15,052 nt of DNA. It comes from Promethearchaeota archaeon (lineage in GTDB: Archaea > Asgardarchaeota > Lokiarchaeia > Sigynarchaeales > SOKP01). Shown here one piece after another: positions 1 to 7,467 of the stretch. How positions within the stretch are numbered: position 1 is the first letter of the stretch; each line of letters opens with the position of its first letter. Position numbers and translations under genes: made by a program. The stretch spans positions 1-15,052 of the forward strand of contig JAGXNR010000069.1 in the NCBI GenBank assembly GCA_019894875.1, in the 5' to 3' direction. The notes under the pieces were generated by a model. The model worked only from the letters and a program-made list of their open reading frames with translations. It was not told the origin of the DNA and searched no databases.

Positions 1-673
1 CATATTTCACCGCCAAAGGGATAACATCCTCCCATGTAGCCTTATCAGCTGCCGAAAGCATTAAAACTTCACTTTCTGTTGCTGCTGCTGTAACTTCAAA
101 TAATTCTACGTCCTTTTTCTTATTTCCCGAACAACCTATAATAACGGGAACATCAACAGCTTGAAGTATATCCTCAAGAAATTTTCGCGATTGCGAGACT
201 GGTTTATCACCCATAGCAGGGTCGATTGATAACGAGTGGAATGTTATGCATTCAGCACCGAATTTATTTACAGCAAACTTTGCCCACTCCGCTGGATCAG
301 CCAAAACTTCTCCATATTGTTCCTTAATAGGTTTAGGGAGCATCATCTCCGCCCCCATGTCAAAAACATCGTAGGTGACTAAAGGAGGATTAGGATTCCT
401 TTTATCTAAGCCCAGAAAATTATAGAACGGAGGTACCACCTCACCACCTATCACTTTGGTTTTCCCATTCGATCGTATAAATTCTATAGTCTCAATTTTA
501 CCGGGATAATTTATATCGAACGCGAATTTAGCCGGGGTCCATTCTGCCCTCCCAGGAATTCCCGGAAGAACAGCTTGAGCTGCGGCTTGAACGATTCCGG
601 GTAGCATTTGGAGCTCAAGATATTCAGCAAATAGATCCACATCGGTGAGTTCTACTTCTTCGGTATCTTTCAT
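1..673 (-). CDS. cdhD: CO dehydrogenase/acetyl-CoA synthase delta subunit, partial (N-terminal part)
   Basis: This is the corrinoid-protein delta subunit of the acetyl-CoA decarbonylase/synthase complex, which carries methyl groups between tetrahydropterin and the acetyl-CoA synthase in the Wood-Ljungdahl pathway. About 225-240 residues are visible and the gene runs off the left edge. Family-like segments read in the minus frame are KVIGGEVVPPFYNF, VTYDVFDMGAE and DVPVIIGCSGNKKKD, matching the TIM-barrel of CdhD/AcsD. The first in-frame ATG is at 673, but protein-like sequence in the same frame (ISFEELSKKLAEF) continues up to about 718, where it meets a TGA. An ATG at 719 lies one frame away and would join this frame if one T were missing from the T run at 704-707, giving MEYIF then EELSKK. 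The 5' end is therefore uncertain. A TATA-like stretch lies near 780-790. The family call is confident; the start is not. Confidence 0.85.
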   Translation of the reverse strand, partial: MKDTEEVELTDVDLFAEYLELQMLPGIVQAAAQAVLPGIPGRAEWTPAKFAFDINYPGKIETIEFIRSNGKTKVIGGEVVPPFYNFLGLDKRNPNPPLVTYDVFDMGAEMMLPKPIKEQYGEVLADPAEWAKFAVNKFGAECITFHSLSIDPAMGDKPVSQSRKFLEDILQAVDVPVIIGCSGNKKKDVELFEVTAAATESEVLMLSAADKATWEDVIPLAVKY

Positions 674-842
674 AAATTCCGCTAATTTTTTGCTTAACTC
701 TTCAAAAGATATATTCCATCACTTTTTTTGTTATTTAGTATTTTGATAGATAGGGAATTGTAGAATTGAATTTAAGTTTATTTAAAAGGGGGGTGCGACG
801 AAATTAGTCATTTGATGTCGGATTATGATAATCTTCAAATCA

Positions 843-1016
843 TTAATTAAAATTTCTATTTACTTTTTTCTTCTTATATATTACCAACAATAATCCAATA
901 ACAGTGACAGATATAATTATAATAATTTCAAAACTATAACCCAGAATTATAGGAAGATAATATCTGGTAAAATCCTCGGTACATATTAAATTATAGGTAA
1001 AAGATTTATTCTCCAT
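843..1016 (-). pseudogene. Truncated paralogue of the surface protein at 2798-3313 (C-terminal remnant)
   Basis: A 57-codon frame starts at ATG 1016, inside the last codons of the acyl-CoA ligase, and stops at 843-845. From its seventh residue it aligns with the C-terminus of the secreted protein at 2798-3313. TYNLICTEDFTRYYLPII here matches TYTLTCNKDLTRYYLPII there, and both then have a G-aromatic pair, a hydrophobic helix and a KKKK-type basic tail. The two DNA stretches also share the 17-base string ggaagataatatctggt (plus-strand reading). There is no signal peptide and no upstream domain, so it looks like the remains of a tandem duplicate cut at about position 1000. It overlaps the ligase stop by 11 bases, so translation as a small membrane peptide by coupling is possible. 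The homology is clear; whether it is dead is an inference. Confidence 0.6.
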
Positions 1017-2679
1017 AGAATTTCCCGACTGCTTTTAACTTTTCCTTTTCTTGTTCCTCTAATATCTTAAAATCAATTTTTCCAACAAGAGTTTTTGGCA
1101 GCTGCTTACTAAACTCAATTTCTCTCGGACAACACCATTTTAACAAATTTTCTTGACAAAATTTGATTATATCTTCTGCTAAATTTGGGCTCTCCTTATT
1201 TATATCATTTAAAACGACAAATGCTTTTACTATTTGAACTTGTTTTTCATCGGGTATTCCGATAACACAAGCCTCAAGAACATCTGGGTGTTTATAAAGA
1301 ACATCCTCTACTTGAGCGGGATAGACATTAAAGCCTGAAGATTTGATCATTCGTTTTAACCGAAGTTTAAAATAAAAGAACCCATCCTTATCCATAGTGG
1401 CAATATCCCCTGTATGTAGCCAAATTTTTCCATTGTCATGCTTTTTAAGTGTTTTTTTTGTCTCTTCATGTTTATTTAAATACCCTAACATGACCGCAGG
1501 TCCATGAATACACAATTCACCTTCTTGACCAACCGATACTTCAGTACTGGTTCCAATTTCTACTACTTTCATCATCATATCTGACATTGGAATACCGATG
1601 CTTCCCTCTCTGTATTCTCCTAATGGCATAGCACATATTCCTGTAACAGCTTCAGTTAATCCATAACCTTCACGAAGTTGAACATCGGAACCATTATTTC
1701 TGCAAATCTCTTCAAATTTTTCTTTCGTAGTACGTGGTAATGTATCGGCACCACAGAATGCTGCTTTTAAAAAACTTAGGTTTGTTTTCTGAAATTTTAG
1801 GTTTCTATTAAGGGCTTCATATAGAGTAGGTACACCAAAGATTAAGGTAGGTTTTTTAACTTTAATTAGATCGGCAACCTGATCGGGAGTAAATGATGGA
1901 ACTAAAATACTTTTACCCCCTCCCATGAATATTGCATTAATACATACTCCTAATCCAAACCCATGAAAAATCGGTAATATTGCAAGTGAAGAATCCTTAT
2001 CTGATAAATCCATCCATGTAGCAACTTGTGTTCCCTCTGCTATAAAATTGTAATTTGAAAGCATTATTCCTTTTGGTACTCCCGTTGTCCCTCCCGAATA
2101 TAAAATGACTGCCATTTCATCAGGATCCATCTTAAATTCAGGTGTTTCTGGGTATGTCTTCGCCATAATATCATTCCACCGGAATATTAGCTGAGAGTCT
2201 GCCACATCTATTACATCTTGGCTAAATTGAGTTAGAATTAATCCTTTCAGATTCGTGTTTCCTAAAATTTGTTTGAAATTTGGATATACGCTATCAATCG
2301 TAAGGGCAAAATTACTTCTACTTAGATTCAAAAAGAATTCTATTTGTTTAGGCGGACTTAGTGGGTGGATCATACTAGCGATTGCACCAATTTTATTTAT
2401 TGCGTAAAAGCAAATGACTCCTTGAGGAGATGTTGGCATCGATATGGTCATTCTATCACCAGGTTTTAATCCTAAATTAGCTAAACTTCTAGCACATTGA
2501 TCTATTTGTTCAACCATCTGTTGATAAGTAGATTCGTTATCCATAAAATCATAAGCAATTGAATGGGGATATTTTTCTGCAGTATTTACCACAGCGTTGT
2601 ACATGGTGGTTCGAGCGTAATCAATATGTTCAGGAACATGACTGTCATAAAACTTTATCCAAGGTTTTTTTTCATACAT
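1006..2679 (-). CDS. AMP-forming acyl-CoA ligase (long-chain fatty acid-CoA ligase type)
   Basis: The 557-residue protein belongs to the ANL adenylating superfamily, which activates a carboxylic acid with ATP and transfers it to CoA. Visible motifs are the phosphate loop YSGGTTGVPKG (194-204), GYGLTEA (338-344), GELCIHGPAVMLGY (387-400), the ribose-binding aspartate in HTGD (D425), the hinge region around R440, GFNVYPAQVEDVL (449-461) and the C-terminal catalytic lysine in LVGK (K534). Length is normal for the family. The hinge reads KLRLKRMIK, where many relatives have an acidic residue or glycycine-type residue before the arginine. The start at ATG 2679 follows AAAGGT at a suitable distance. 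A TATA-like element lies about 90 bases upstream. The acyl chain length cannot be read from sequence. A function in lipid breakdown or import is possible, but the neighbours do not settle it. Confidence 0.92.
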   Translation of the reverse strand: MYEKKPWIKFYDSHVPEHIDYARTTMYNAVVNTAEKYPHSIAYDFMDNESTYQQMVEQIDQCARSLANLGLKPGDRMTISMPTSPQGVICFYAINKIGAIASMIHPLSPPKQIEFFLNLSRSNFALTIDSVYPNFKQILGNTNLKGLILTQFSQDVIDVADSQLIFRWNDIMAKTYPETPEFKMDPDEMAVILYSGGTTGVPKGIMLSNYNFIAEGTQVATWMDLSDKDSSLAILPIFHGFGLGVCINAIFMGGGKSILVPSFTPDQVADLIKVKKPTLIFGVPTLYEALNRNLKFQKTNLSFLKAAFCGADTLPRTTKEKFEEICRNNGSDVQLREGYGLTEAVTGICAMPLGEYREGSIGIPMSDMMMKVVEIGTSTEVSVGQEGELCIHGPAVMLGYLNKHEETKKTLKKHDNGKIWLHTGDIATMDKDGFFYFKLRLKRMIKSSGFNVYPAQVEDVLYKHPDVLEACVIGIPDEKQVQIVKAFVVLNDINKESPNLAEDIIKFCQENLLKWCCPREIEFSKQLPKTLVGKIDFKILEEQEKEKLKAVGKFYGE

Positions 2680-2767
2680 TTTTTTTACCTTTTAGCTTTC
2701 TAGTTATAGAATTCTAAGTAAAAGATTATCTAAATGTAATAATACTTAGAAAAATCACTTAAAAGAA

Positions 2768-2779
2768 AATATATAAAGG
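2768..2779 (-). promoter_or_regulatory. TATA-like promoter for the acyl-CoA ligase
   Basis: Reading the minus strand, CCTTTATATATT is a strong archaeal TATA-box match about 90 bases upstream of the ligase ATG. Transcription would start near 2745 and leave a leader of roughly 65 bases that ends in AAAGGT. This is motif reading only. Confidence 0.4.
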
Positions 2780-2797
2780 ATAATTAAAAATGTTGCT

Positions 2798-3313
2798 CTA
2801 ATTTTTTCTTATTTTTTTTTTTATAAATATAAGAATTAATCCTACTGAGAGAATTGATGAAAACAAAAGTAATTCAGTTTGAAATCCTGGAATAATTGGA
2901 AGATAATATCTGGTTAAGTCCTTGTTGCATGTTAATGTATAAGTATCTGGCCCCCCGCCTACTAAAATTACCTCTATATAATAAACTTTAGTATCTGGGG
3001 CTGTAAAATTTATATAGGGGCTATCAACTAAGCTATAATTAATTACTTTACTAAAAATCCGATTATCAAGGGTTTTATCACCTTTCACATAGGCTTCTAT
3101 CGGGCGTGAGCTAAATAGGAAAAGCGTAAAATTTCCACTTTCGTCATGAATGACGCTTATTTCTGTGCTATTTCCTGCTCCCAAGTCAAATAAGAAAAAG
3201 GCATAATTTCCATTATTAATATAGTCGACATATGTGAAACCTTTTACATTAATGGTGGGTACCAAGAAGAAAAATAAGGATAAAACCAAGATGACTTTTT
3301 TTTTATTCATCAT
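2798..3313 (-). CDS. Secreted surface protein with C-terminal IPGF sorting-like tail
   Basis: The 171-residue protein has a signal peptide (MMNKKK then a hydrophobic core, residues 7-20), an extracellular domain of about 110 residues, and a C-terminal unit made of PIIPGF (139-144), a hydrophobic helix (about 147-165) and the tail KKKIRKN. This tripartite end resembles archaeal PGF-CTERM/Loki-CTERM signals processed by archaeosortases, so the mature protein may be lipid-linked on the outside of the cell. Four N-glycosylation sequons are present (N48, N61, N92, N102). The stretch YYIEVILVGGGPDTYTLTC looks like the last strands of a PPC-type beta-sandwich (bacterial pre-peptidase C-terminal family), a weak assignment. 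The gene is about 120 bases upstream of the ligase on the same strand, and a degraded paralogue lies beyond the ligase. Its ligand or partner is unknown. Two adjacent ATG codons (3313 and 3310) could serve as start. Confidence 0.75.
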   Translation of the reverse strand: MMNKKKVILVLSLFFFLVPTINVKGFTYVDYINNGNYAFFLFDLGAGNSTEISVIHDESGNFTLFLFSSRPIEAYVKGDKTLDNRIFSKVINYSLVDSPYINFTAPDTKVYYIEVILVGGGPDTYTLTCNKDLTRYYLPIIPGFQTELLLFSSILSVGLILIFIKKKIRKN

Positions 3314-3387
3314 GTTAAAACTTCGAATTCTAATAAAATAGATATTTCATTACAAATTTTAAAATTTTTCATTTTTAAATTATTTAA

Positions 3388-4305
3388 TTAAAGTTTTTCA
3401 ATCTTAATTATGGGTTCAATAATTTCACTTAAAATTTGGTTCGATTCAGCCCAGAAATAAAATAATTTGTTTTTAATGGGCATAATAACTGCCTTTCCAA
3501 TCTCAAAATAAAGGTTGTTTTTCACATTGGTTTTTTCTTTCAATTCCTCTGAAAAATATTTTGAATTTTTAAGGTCGCCAATTTTAATACGCATTTTATA
3601 GCTTTGAAATGTATGGTTAAAAAATTCAACTTTCTCGTCTAGTAACTGAATTTGCTTTATATCAAAAAAATAAGATTTTACTTCTTTAGTTTTTCTCTTT
3701 AAACTCTGAGTAAAGAATTCAAGGGCACTTTTATCATTTTGAATATCATAACCAAATGTAAATAAGTGGAAGCTACAATCTTTTAAGATACTCGCATGAG
3801 GTGCATAAAGCATACAATCATGAACCTCGTAATCAAACATTGGGAAATTATCTCTTTTTACAATGGAATGAATCTTCCATCCTGACATTATCAATGGCTT
3901 AAAATATTCTCTTAAAATTGGATCAATTTCATCGAGAGTTATTTCTATCCCCTCTTGAAATATATTTTGTAATGATTGTGCGTTGGTTTCTTTAAATTTT
4001 TGCAGATGATTAATTTCACCTCTTTTCTTTTGAATGAGGAGGTCAATAAAACCTACCGGTTCTACAGCAGTATAAATTGTTGCATTTTTTGATTTTTCAG
4101 CATATCCACCTTCAATAATACAACCAAGATCAATTAATTCATGCAAAATAGGGTAAATGTTAGTCCTTTTGATATCAGTAGCATGATCTAAATCACGGAC
4201 TATACTCCCATTCTTCCCAGCTTTTATCAAAGTGAAATAGATCAATGATTGATTATGAGTTAATCCAATGTTTTCTAGTAATTCAACTAAATTTTCTTCT
4301 CTCAA
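3388..4305 (-). CDS. TrmB-type HTH transcriptional regulator
   Basis: The N-terminus has a winged helix of the TrmB family: LVELLENIGLTHNQSLIYFTL followed by the recognition region TDIKRTNIYPILHELIDLGCI and a wing. The remaining 200 or so residues match no domain I recognise and may sense a ligand or mediate dimerisation; I do not see the sugar-binding signature of classical TrmB. The start is uncertain because no in-frame ATG precedes the HTH. Candidates are TTG 4350, GTG 4320 and TTG 4305. I chose 4305 because it starts just before the HTH as in relatives, and because 4350 lies inside the TATA-like palindrome at 4328-4347. The gene is divergent from dapF-lysA across a short spacer, so control of that pair and of itself is a reasonable inference. 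Confidence 0.8.
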   Translation of the reverse strand: MREENLVELLENIGLTHNQSLIYFTLIKAGKNGSIVRDLDHATDIKRTNIYPILHELIDLGCIIEGGYAEKSKNATIYTAVEPVGFIDLLIQKKRGEINHLQKFKETNAQSLQNIFQEGIEITLDEIDPILREYFKPLIMSGWKIHSIVKRDNFPMFDYEVHDCMLYAPHASILKDCSFHLFTFGYDIQNDKSALEFFTQSLKRKTKEVKSYFFDIKQIQLLDEKVEFFNHTFQSYKMRIKIGDLKNSKYFSEELKEKTNVKNNLYFEIGKAVIMPIKNKLFYFWAESNQILSEIIEPIIKIEKL

Positions 4306-4327
4306 GATGGATGATCTCACAGAGATA

Positions 4328-4347
4328 TGTATATATGTATATATACA
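4328..4347. promoter_or_regulatory. Perfect 9-bp-arm palindrome overlapping the regulator promoter
   Basis: TGTATATAT-GT-ATATATACA has perfect 9-bp arms around a 2-base centre. It lies just upstream of the preferred start of the TrmB-type gene and about 75 bases from the dapF ATG. It also reads as a TATA box on the minus strand. An operator for autoregulation is plausible. Alternating TA sequence makes palindromes by chance, so confidence is limited. Confidence 0.45.
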
Positions 4348-4420
4348 CAAATAACATTTAAATTTTATTATTGATATTATTAAATAATAAGATCTAATCT
4401 ATACTCAAGATGATTTTAAA

Positions 4421-5293
4421 ATGAAACTAGAAAACTTAGAGATTGAAAAATATCATGGATTAGGGAATGATTACATCATTATTAATGATATAAAATGGAA
4501 TATCCCCGAGAATAAAAAGTCGAAATTAGCGCTAACCTTATGTGAAATCCACTTTTCTATTGGAGCTGATGGGCTAATTTTTGTTGGTAGTTCAACACAA
4601 GCTGATATTAAAATGAGAATATTCAATAATGATGGAACAGAGGCAGAGATGTGCGGGAATGGGATTAGATGTTTTTCTAAGTATGTTTATGAACATGCTA
4701 TTGTTAACAAGGACGAGATAAGCATTGAAACACTTAAGGGAGTTATGGGTGCTAAACTAACTCTTAACGGAGAGATTGTAGAGAGTGTTCAGATTGATAT
4801 GGGACCACCAATTTTAAATTGTGAAGAAATACCGGTCATATCTGAAGGGATTTCAAGTAAATGTGTAAATGAACCAATTCCGATATTAGATAAAATTTTC
4901 AAATTTACAGCAGTATCAATGGGAAACCCACATGCGATAATTTTTGTTAAAGAACAGTTAAATGACGATGAATTGAATAAGTACGGTGCTTTAGTAGAGG
5001 ATCATAAGCGTTTTCCGAATAAAATAAATGCAGAATTTGTGAAAGTCATCTCAGAAAATGAATGTATTATGCGAGTATTTGAAAGGGGTGTAGGTATAAC
5101 AAAATCTTGTGGAACTGGAGCATGCGCTACTGTAGTTGCTGGCTCAATTCTTGGAATATTCGAAAAAAATACTCCAATTACAGTACATAACGACGGAGGA
5201 GACCTAAAAATAGAATATTTAGGGAATACCGTTCTTATGGAAGGTCCAATTACCAAGGTTTTTAATGGAATAATCGAAGAAATTGAAATATAA
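4421..5293 (+). CDS. dapF: Diaminopimelate epimerase
   Basis: DapF converts LL- to meso-diaminopimelate in the cytoplasm, the step before lysine. The 290-residue length is normal. Both catalytic cysteines are present: C78 in EMCGNGIRC and C230 in KSCGTGAC. Other signatures are YHGLGNDY (11-18), MGNPHAI (167-173) and ERGVG (221-225), whose E-R pair contributes to the active site. After ERGVG the usual ET reads IT, a small departure that need not affect catalysis. No clear Shine-Dalgarno precedes the ATG; TATA-like AT-rich sequence lies around 4355-4370. lysA follows after 18 bases, so the two are one transcription unit. The window shows no LL-diaminopimelate aminotransferase, so the upstream branch of the pathway is not determined here. 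Confidence 0.96.
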   Translation: MKLENLEIEKYHGLGNDYIIINDIKWNIPENKKSKLALTLCEIHFSIGADGLIFVGSSTQADIKMRIFNNDGTEAEMCGNGIRCFSKYVYEHAIVNKDEISIETLKGVMGAKLTLNGEIVESVQIDMGPPILNCEEIPVISEGISSKCVNEPIPILDKIFKFTAVSMGNPHAIIFVKEQLNDDELNKYGALVEDHKRFPNKINAEFVKVISENECIMRVFERGVGITKSCGTGACATVVAGSILGIFEKNTPITVHNDGGDLKIEYLGNTVLMEGPITKVFNGIIEEIEI

Positions 5294-5311
5294 ATAAAAA
5301 AGGAATTTATC

Positions 5312-6625
5312 ATGGAATATACTGCTTGGTTAAGAAATAAAGATTTAGAATATAAAGACGGAATTTTATGTTTTGCTAATTTAAACACTATCGAGATAGC
5401 TGAAAAATATGGTACTCCAATATACGTAATTAATGAAGAAATGATTAGGAAACGATATCGAGATTTAAAAAAGAGTTTGGATTCCTTGTATGAGAGAAAT
5501 ACAATTTATTTTGCAGTAAAAGCAAATTCAAGCTTATCGGTTTTAAAAATCCTATATTCAGAGGGAGCTTCTTTTGATTGCACATCTACCGGAGAAATTC
5601 ATGAATGTTTTAAGGTAGGGATACCCCCAGAAAAGATATTTTTTACGGGAAACATGTTTACTAATGAGGATTTAAAATTTGCTGTTGAAAACAATGTTCA
5701 TATTAATTTAGACAGTATTAGTCAATTAAGACGATTAAATAAAGTCTATGATGATTTTGGTTTTGAAAAACAAGCAATTTCTTTTAGAATTAACCCAGAA
5801 TTCGGCGCAGGGCATCATTCTCATACAATCACAGCTGGAAAATTGATAAAGTTTGGCATTTTAGAAGACCAAGTTATAGAAGCATACTCTTTGGCCAAAG
5901 ATTTAGGTTTTAAAAAGTATGGGACTCATATCCATATCGGCTCTGGGATAATCAACGCTTATGATTATGAAAAAGCAGTAGAAAAATATTTTACGATTGT
6001 TACCCATTTAACCGATGTTATTAATATCAAGTTGGAATTCATAGATTTTGGGGGAGGTTTAGGAATACCTTATCGTCCAGAAGAAGATCCATTGGATTTA
6101 GGGATTTATAAAGATATTGTTATTGAAAAATTTAAGAAATTAGTAGAACGTGGAGATCTTGGTGAACCACGCTTTATTATTGAGCCTGGACGCTATCTTT
6201 CAGCTGAATCAAGCATTATTTTAGCCCAAATTAACACTGTAAAAGATAATGGATTTAAAAAGTTCGCAGGTATTAATGCGGGATTTAACACGTTAATTAG
6301 ACCTACTATGTATGGATCTTATCATCATATCATCCCATGTTTAGAGAATCAAGAGAGGGATACGATCAAATATGATGTGGTTGGTCCAATTTGTGAATCT
6401 GGAGATATCATTGGTAAAGAAAGAATATTACCAAAATTAGAAGAGGAAGAATTTCTTGCAATATTAGACACTGGGGCTTATGGATTTGTAATGAGCAGTT
6501 TATATAATTCGAGACCCCGCCCAGCGGAGATTCTAATAAGCAATGGGAAAATTTTTAAAATTAGGGAGGAGGAAACATTTGATGATTTATTTAGAAATCA
6601 AATCATTCCTAAACACTTAGAATAA
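5312..6625 (+). CDS. lysA: Diaminopimelate decarboxylase
   Basis: This fold-type III PLP enzyme removes CO2 from meso-diaminopimelate to give lysine. The 437 residues contain the PLP lysine K70 in YFAVKANS, HIHIGSG (206-212), the PLP-phosphate glycine run FGGGLGIPY (246-254), EPGRYL (291-296), and the dimer active-site motif GPICESGD (358-365) with its cysteine C361. The C-terminal GAYGF (388-392) is also present. AAGGAAT stands just upstream of the ATG and supports this start. It is co-transcribed with dapF. No obvious U-tract terminator follows; a weak GGG-loop-CCC hairpin lies near 6716-6730. All catalytic positions I can check are intact. Confidence 0.97.
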   Translation: MEYTAWLRNKDLEYKDGILCFANLNTIEIAEKYGTPIYVINEEMIRKRYRDLKKSLDSLYERNTIYFAVKANSSLSVLKILYSEGASFDCTSTGEIHECFKVGIPPEKIFFTGNMFTNEDLKFAVENNVHINLDSISQLRRLNKVYDDFGFEKQAISFRINPEFGAGHHSHTITAGKLIKFGILEDQVIEAYSLAKDLGFKKYGTHIHIGSGIINAYDYEKAVEKYFTIVTHLTDVINIKLEFIDFGGGLGIPYRPEEDPLDLGIYKDIVIEKFKKLVERGDLGEPRFIIEPGRYLSAESSIILAQINTVKDNGFKKFAGINAGFNTLIRPTMYGSYHHIIPCLENQERDTIKYDVVGPICESGDIIGKERILPKLEEEEFLAILDTGAYGFVMSSLYNSRPRPAEILISNGKIFKIREEETFDDLFRNQIIPKHLE

Positions 6626-6870
6626 AGTCTTGGTTCATTTGTAAAATAAGCAAAAATTATAATTTTAAGAATTTAATATTATATTGAGGTAAAATTATAT
6701 CAAGTGAGATTATTAGGGCTTGGATACCCCTTACTAATTTCGATGAAGTGTTGGCATTATGAAATCACTCTTGGAGTTGAATCAAAGAGGATTAATGATA
6801 TTACTGATCTGCACTGATATCTAATATAATTTTATCTCATTCTTTATACCGAAAATAAGCGAGGAAACTT
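6626..6870. other. Gap between lysA and the SET gene; no assigned gene
   Basis: This 245-base AT-rich spacer holds a weak hairpin near 6716-6730, TATA-like sequence around 6821-6848, and a 24-codon plus-strand frame (6743-6817) starting MKCWHYEITLGVES. The frame has protein-like composition but no ribosome binding site and no recognised relative. I do not call it a gene. Confidence 0.4.
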
Positions 6871-7356
6871 ATGCGATTAAAGAATCATTCCAAAATACCA
6901 TATAACCTTACTTCAATAAATCCATTTATGGAATACGCAGAAGTAAAACCAAGTACGATTCACGGTCTAGGAGTATTTGCTAAAAAATTCATACCTAAAA
7001 ATACGATTTTTTGGCATGCTAGGCCACAAGATGTATTAATTATGACAAAGGAACAGTTTTTAACACTTGAAACCTCATATAAATCACCGATAATGAATGA
7101 TTACTTAAAAGGTGTGCTTACGTATTCTTATTATGAAAAAGACACTGATACCTTAGTTTTTTGCTTGGATGATTCAAGATACATTAACCATTCATCTAAT
7201 GCTAACTCCGGAACTTCTAAAGACGAACCAGGATTTTGTGCAATTGCTGATAGAGATATTGACCCCGGAGAAGAAATAACCGAGGATTATTCCACCTATA
7301 CATTTTGTCCCTGGTTAGAAAAATATCGAAAATTTTCTGAATTCAAATGTTGGTAA
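6871..7356 (+). CDS. Small SET-domain protein (putative protein-lysine methyltransferase)
   Basis: The 161-residue protein is essentially a bare SET domain, the fold that transfers a methyl group from S-adenosylmethionine to protein lysines. Motifs in order are the opening IHGLGVFA (30-37), RYINHSSNAN (103-112) with the NHS of the SAM/lysine site, and GEEITEDYSTY (133-143) with the catalytic-site tyrosine. The C-terminus FCPW...FKCW carries two cysteines but not a full post-SET zinc site. The start at ATG 6871 is supported by GAGGA seven bases upstream. The gene is monocistronic as far as can be seen and converges with the arginine decarboxylase. The substrate is unknown. Stand-alone SET proteins occur in both archaea and bacteria, so this is not by itself a eukaryote-like trait. 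Confidence 0.88.
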   Translation: MRLKNHSKIPYNLTSINPFMEYAEVKPSTIHGLGVFAKKFIPKNTIFWHARPQDVLIMTKEQFLTLETSYKSPIMNDYLKGVLTYSYYEKDTDTLVFCLDDSRYINHSSNANSGTSKDEPGFCAIADRDIDPGEEITEDYSTYTFCPWLEKYRKFSEFKCW

Positions 7357-7417
7357 AATTATACTAAAGAAGGATTTAAATTCTCTAAATGTATTAGTAA
7401 GCTCTTTATTCTATAGT

Positions 7418-7436
7418 AAAAAAATATAAAAAAAAA
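7418..7436 (-). terminator. U-tract terminator for the arginine decarboxylase
   Basis: On the minus strand, T runs of nine (7436-7428) and seven (7424-7418) follow 30-50 bases after the arginine decarboxylase stop. Archaeal intrinsic termination uses such U-tracts without needing a hairpin. It sits in the convergent gap with the SET gene. Confidence 0.45.
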
Positions 7437-7467
7437 GTATATCATCAAGATCCTAAATAAGGTCAGT

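Noticed and set aside
4301..4416. Repeated CTCAAGATG strings at about 4301 and 4403, with a similar one near 13527
   Set aside because: They are short, lie in different contexts (inside a gene start, before dapF, after the 95-residue frame) and have inconsistent flanks.
5002..5388. Minus-strand 128-codon frame across the dapF-lysA junction
   Set aside because: It is antisense to two clearly coding genes with intact motifs, has no homology I recognise and no ribosome site.
6743..6817. 24-codon plus-strand frame starting MKCWHYEITLGVES, and box-like CGATGAA/CTGA strings suggesting a C/D sRNA
   Set aside because: The frame has no Shine-Dalgarno and no known relative. The box C match is incomplete and C'/D' boxes are lacking, so neither a gene nor an sRNA can be supported.
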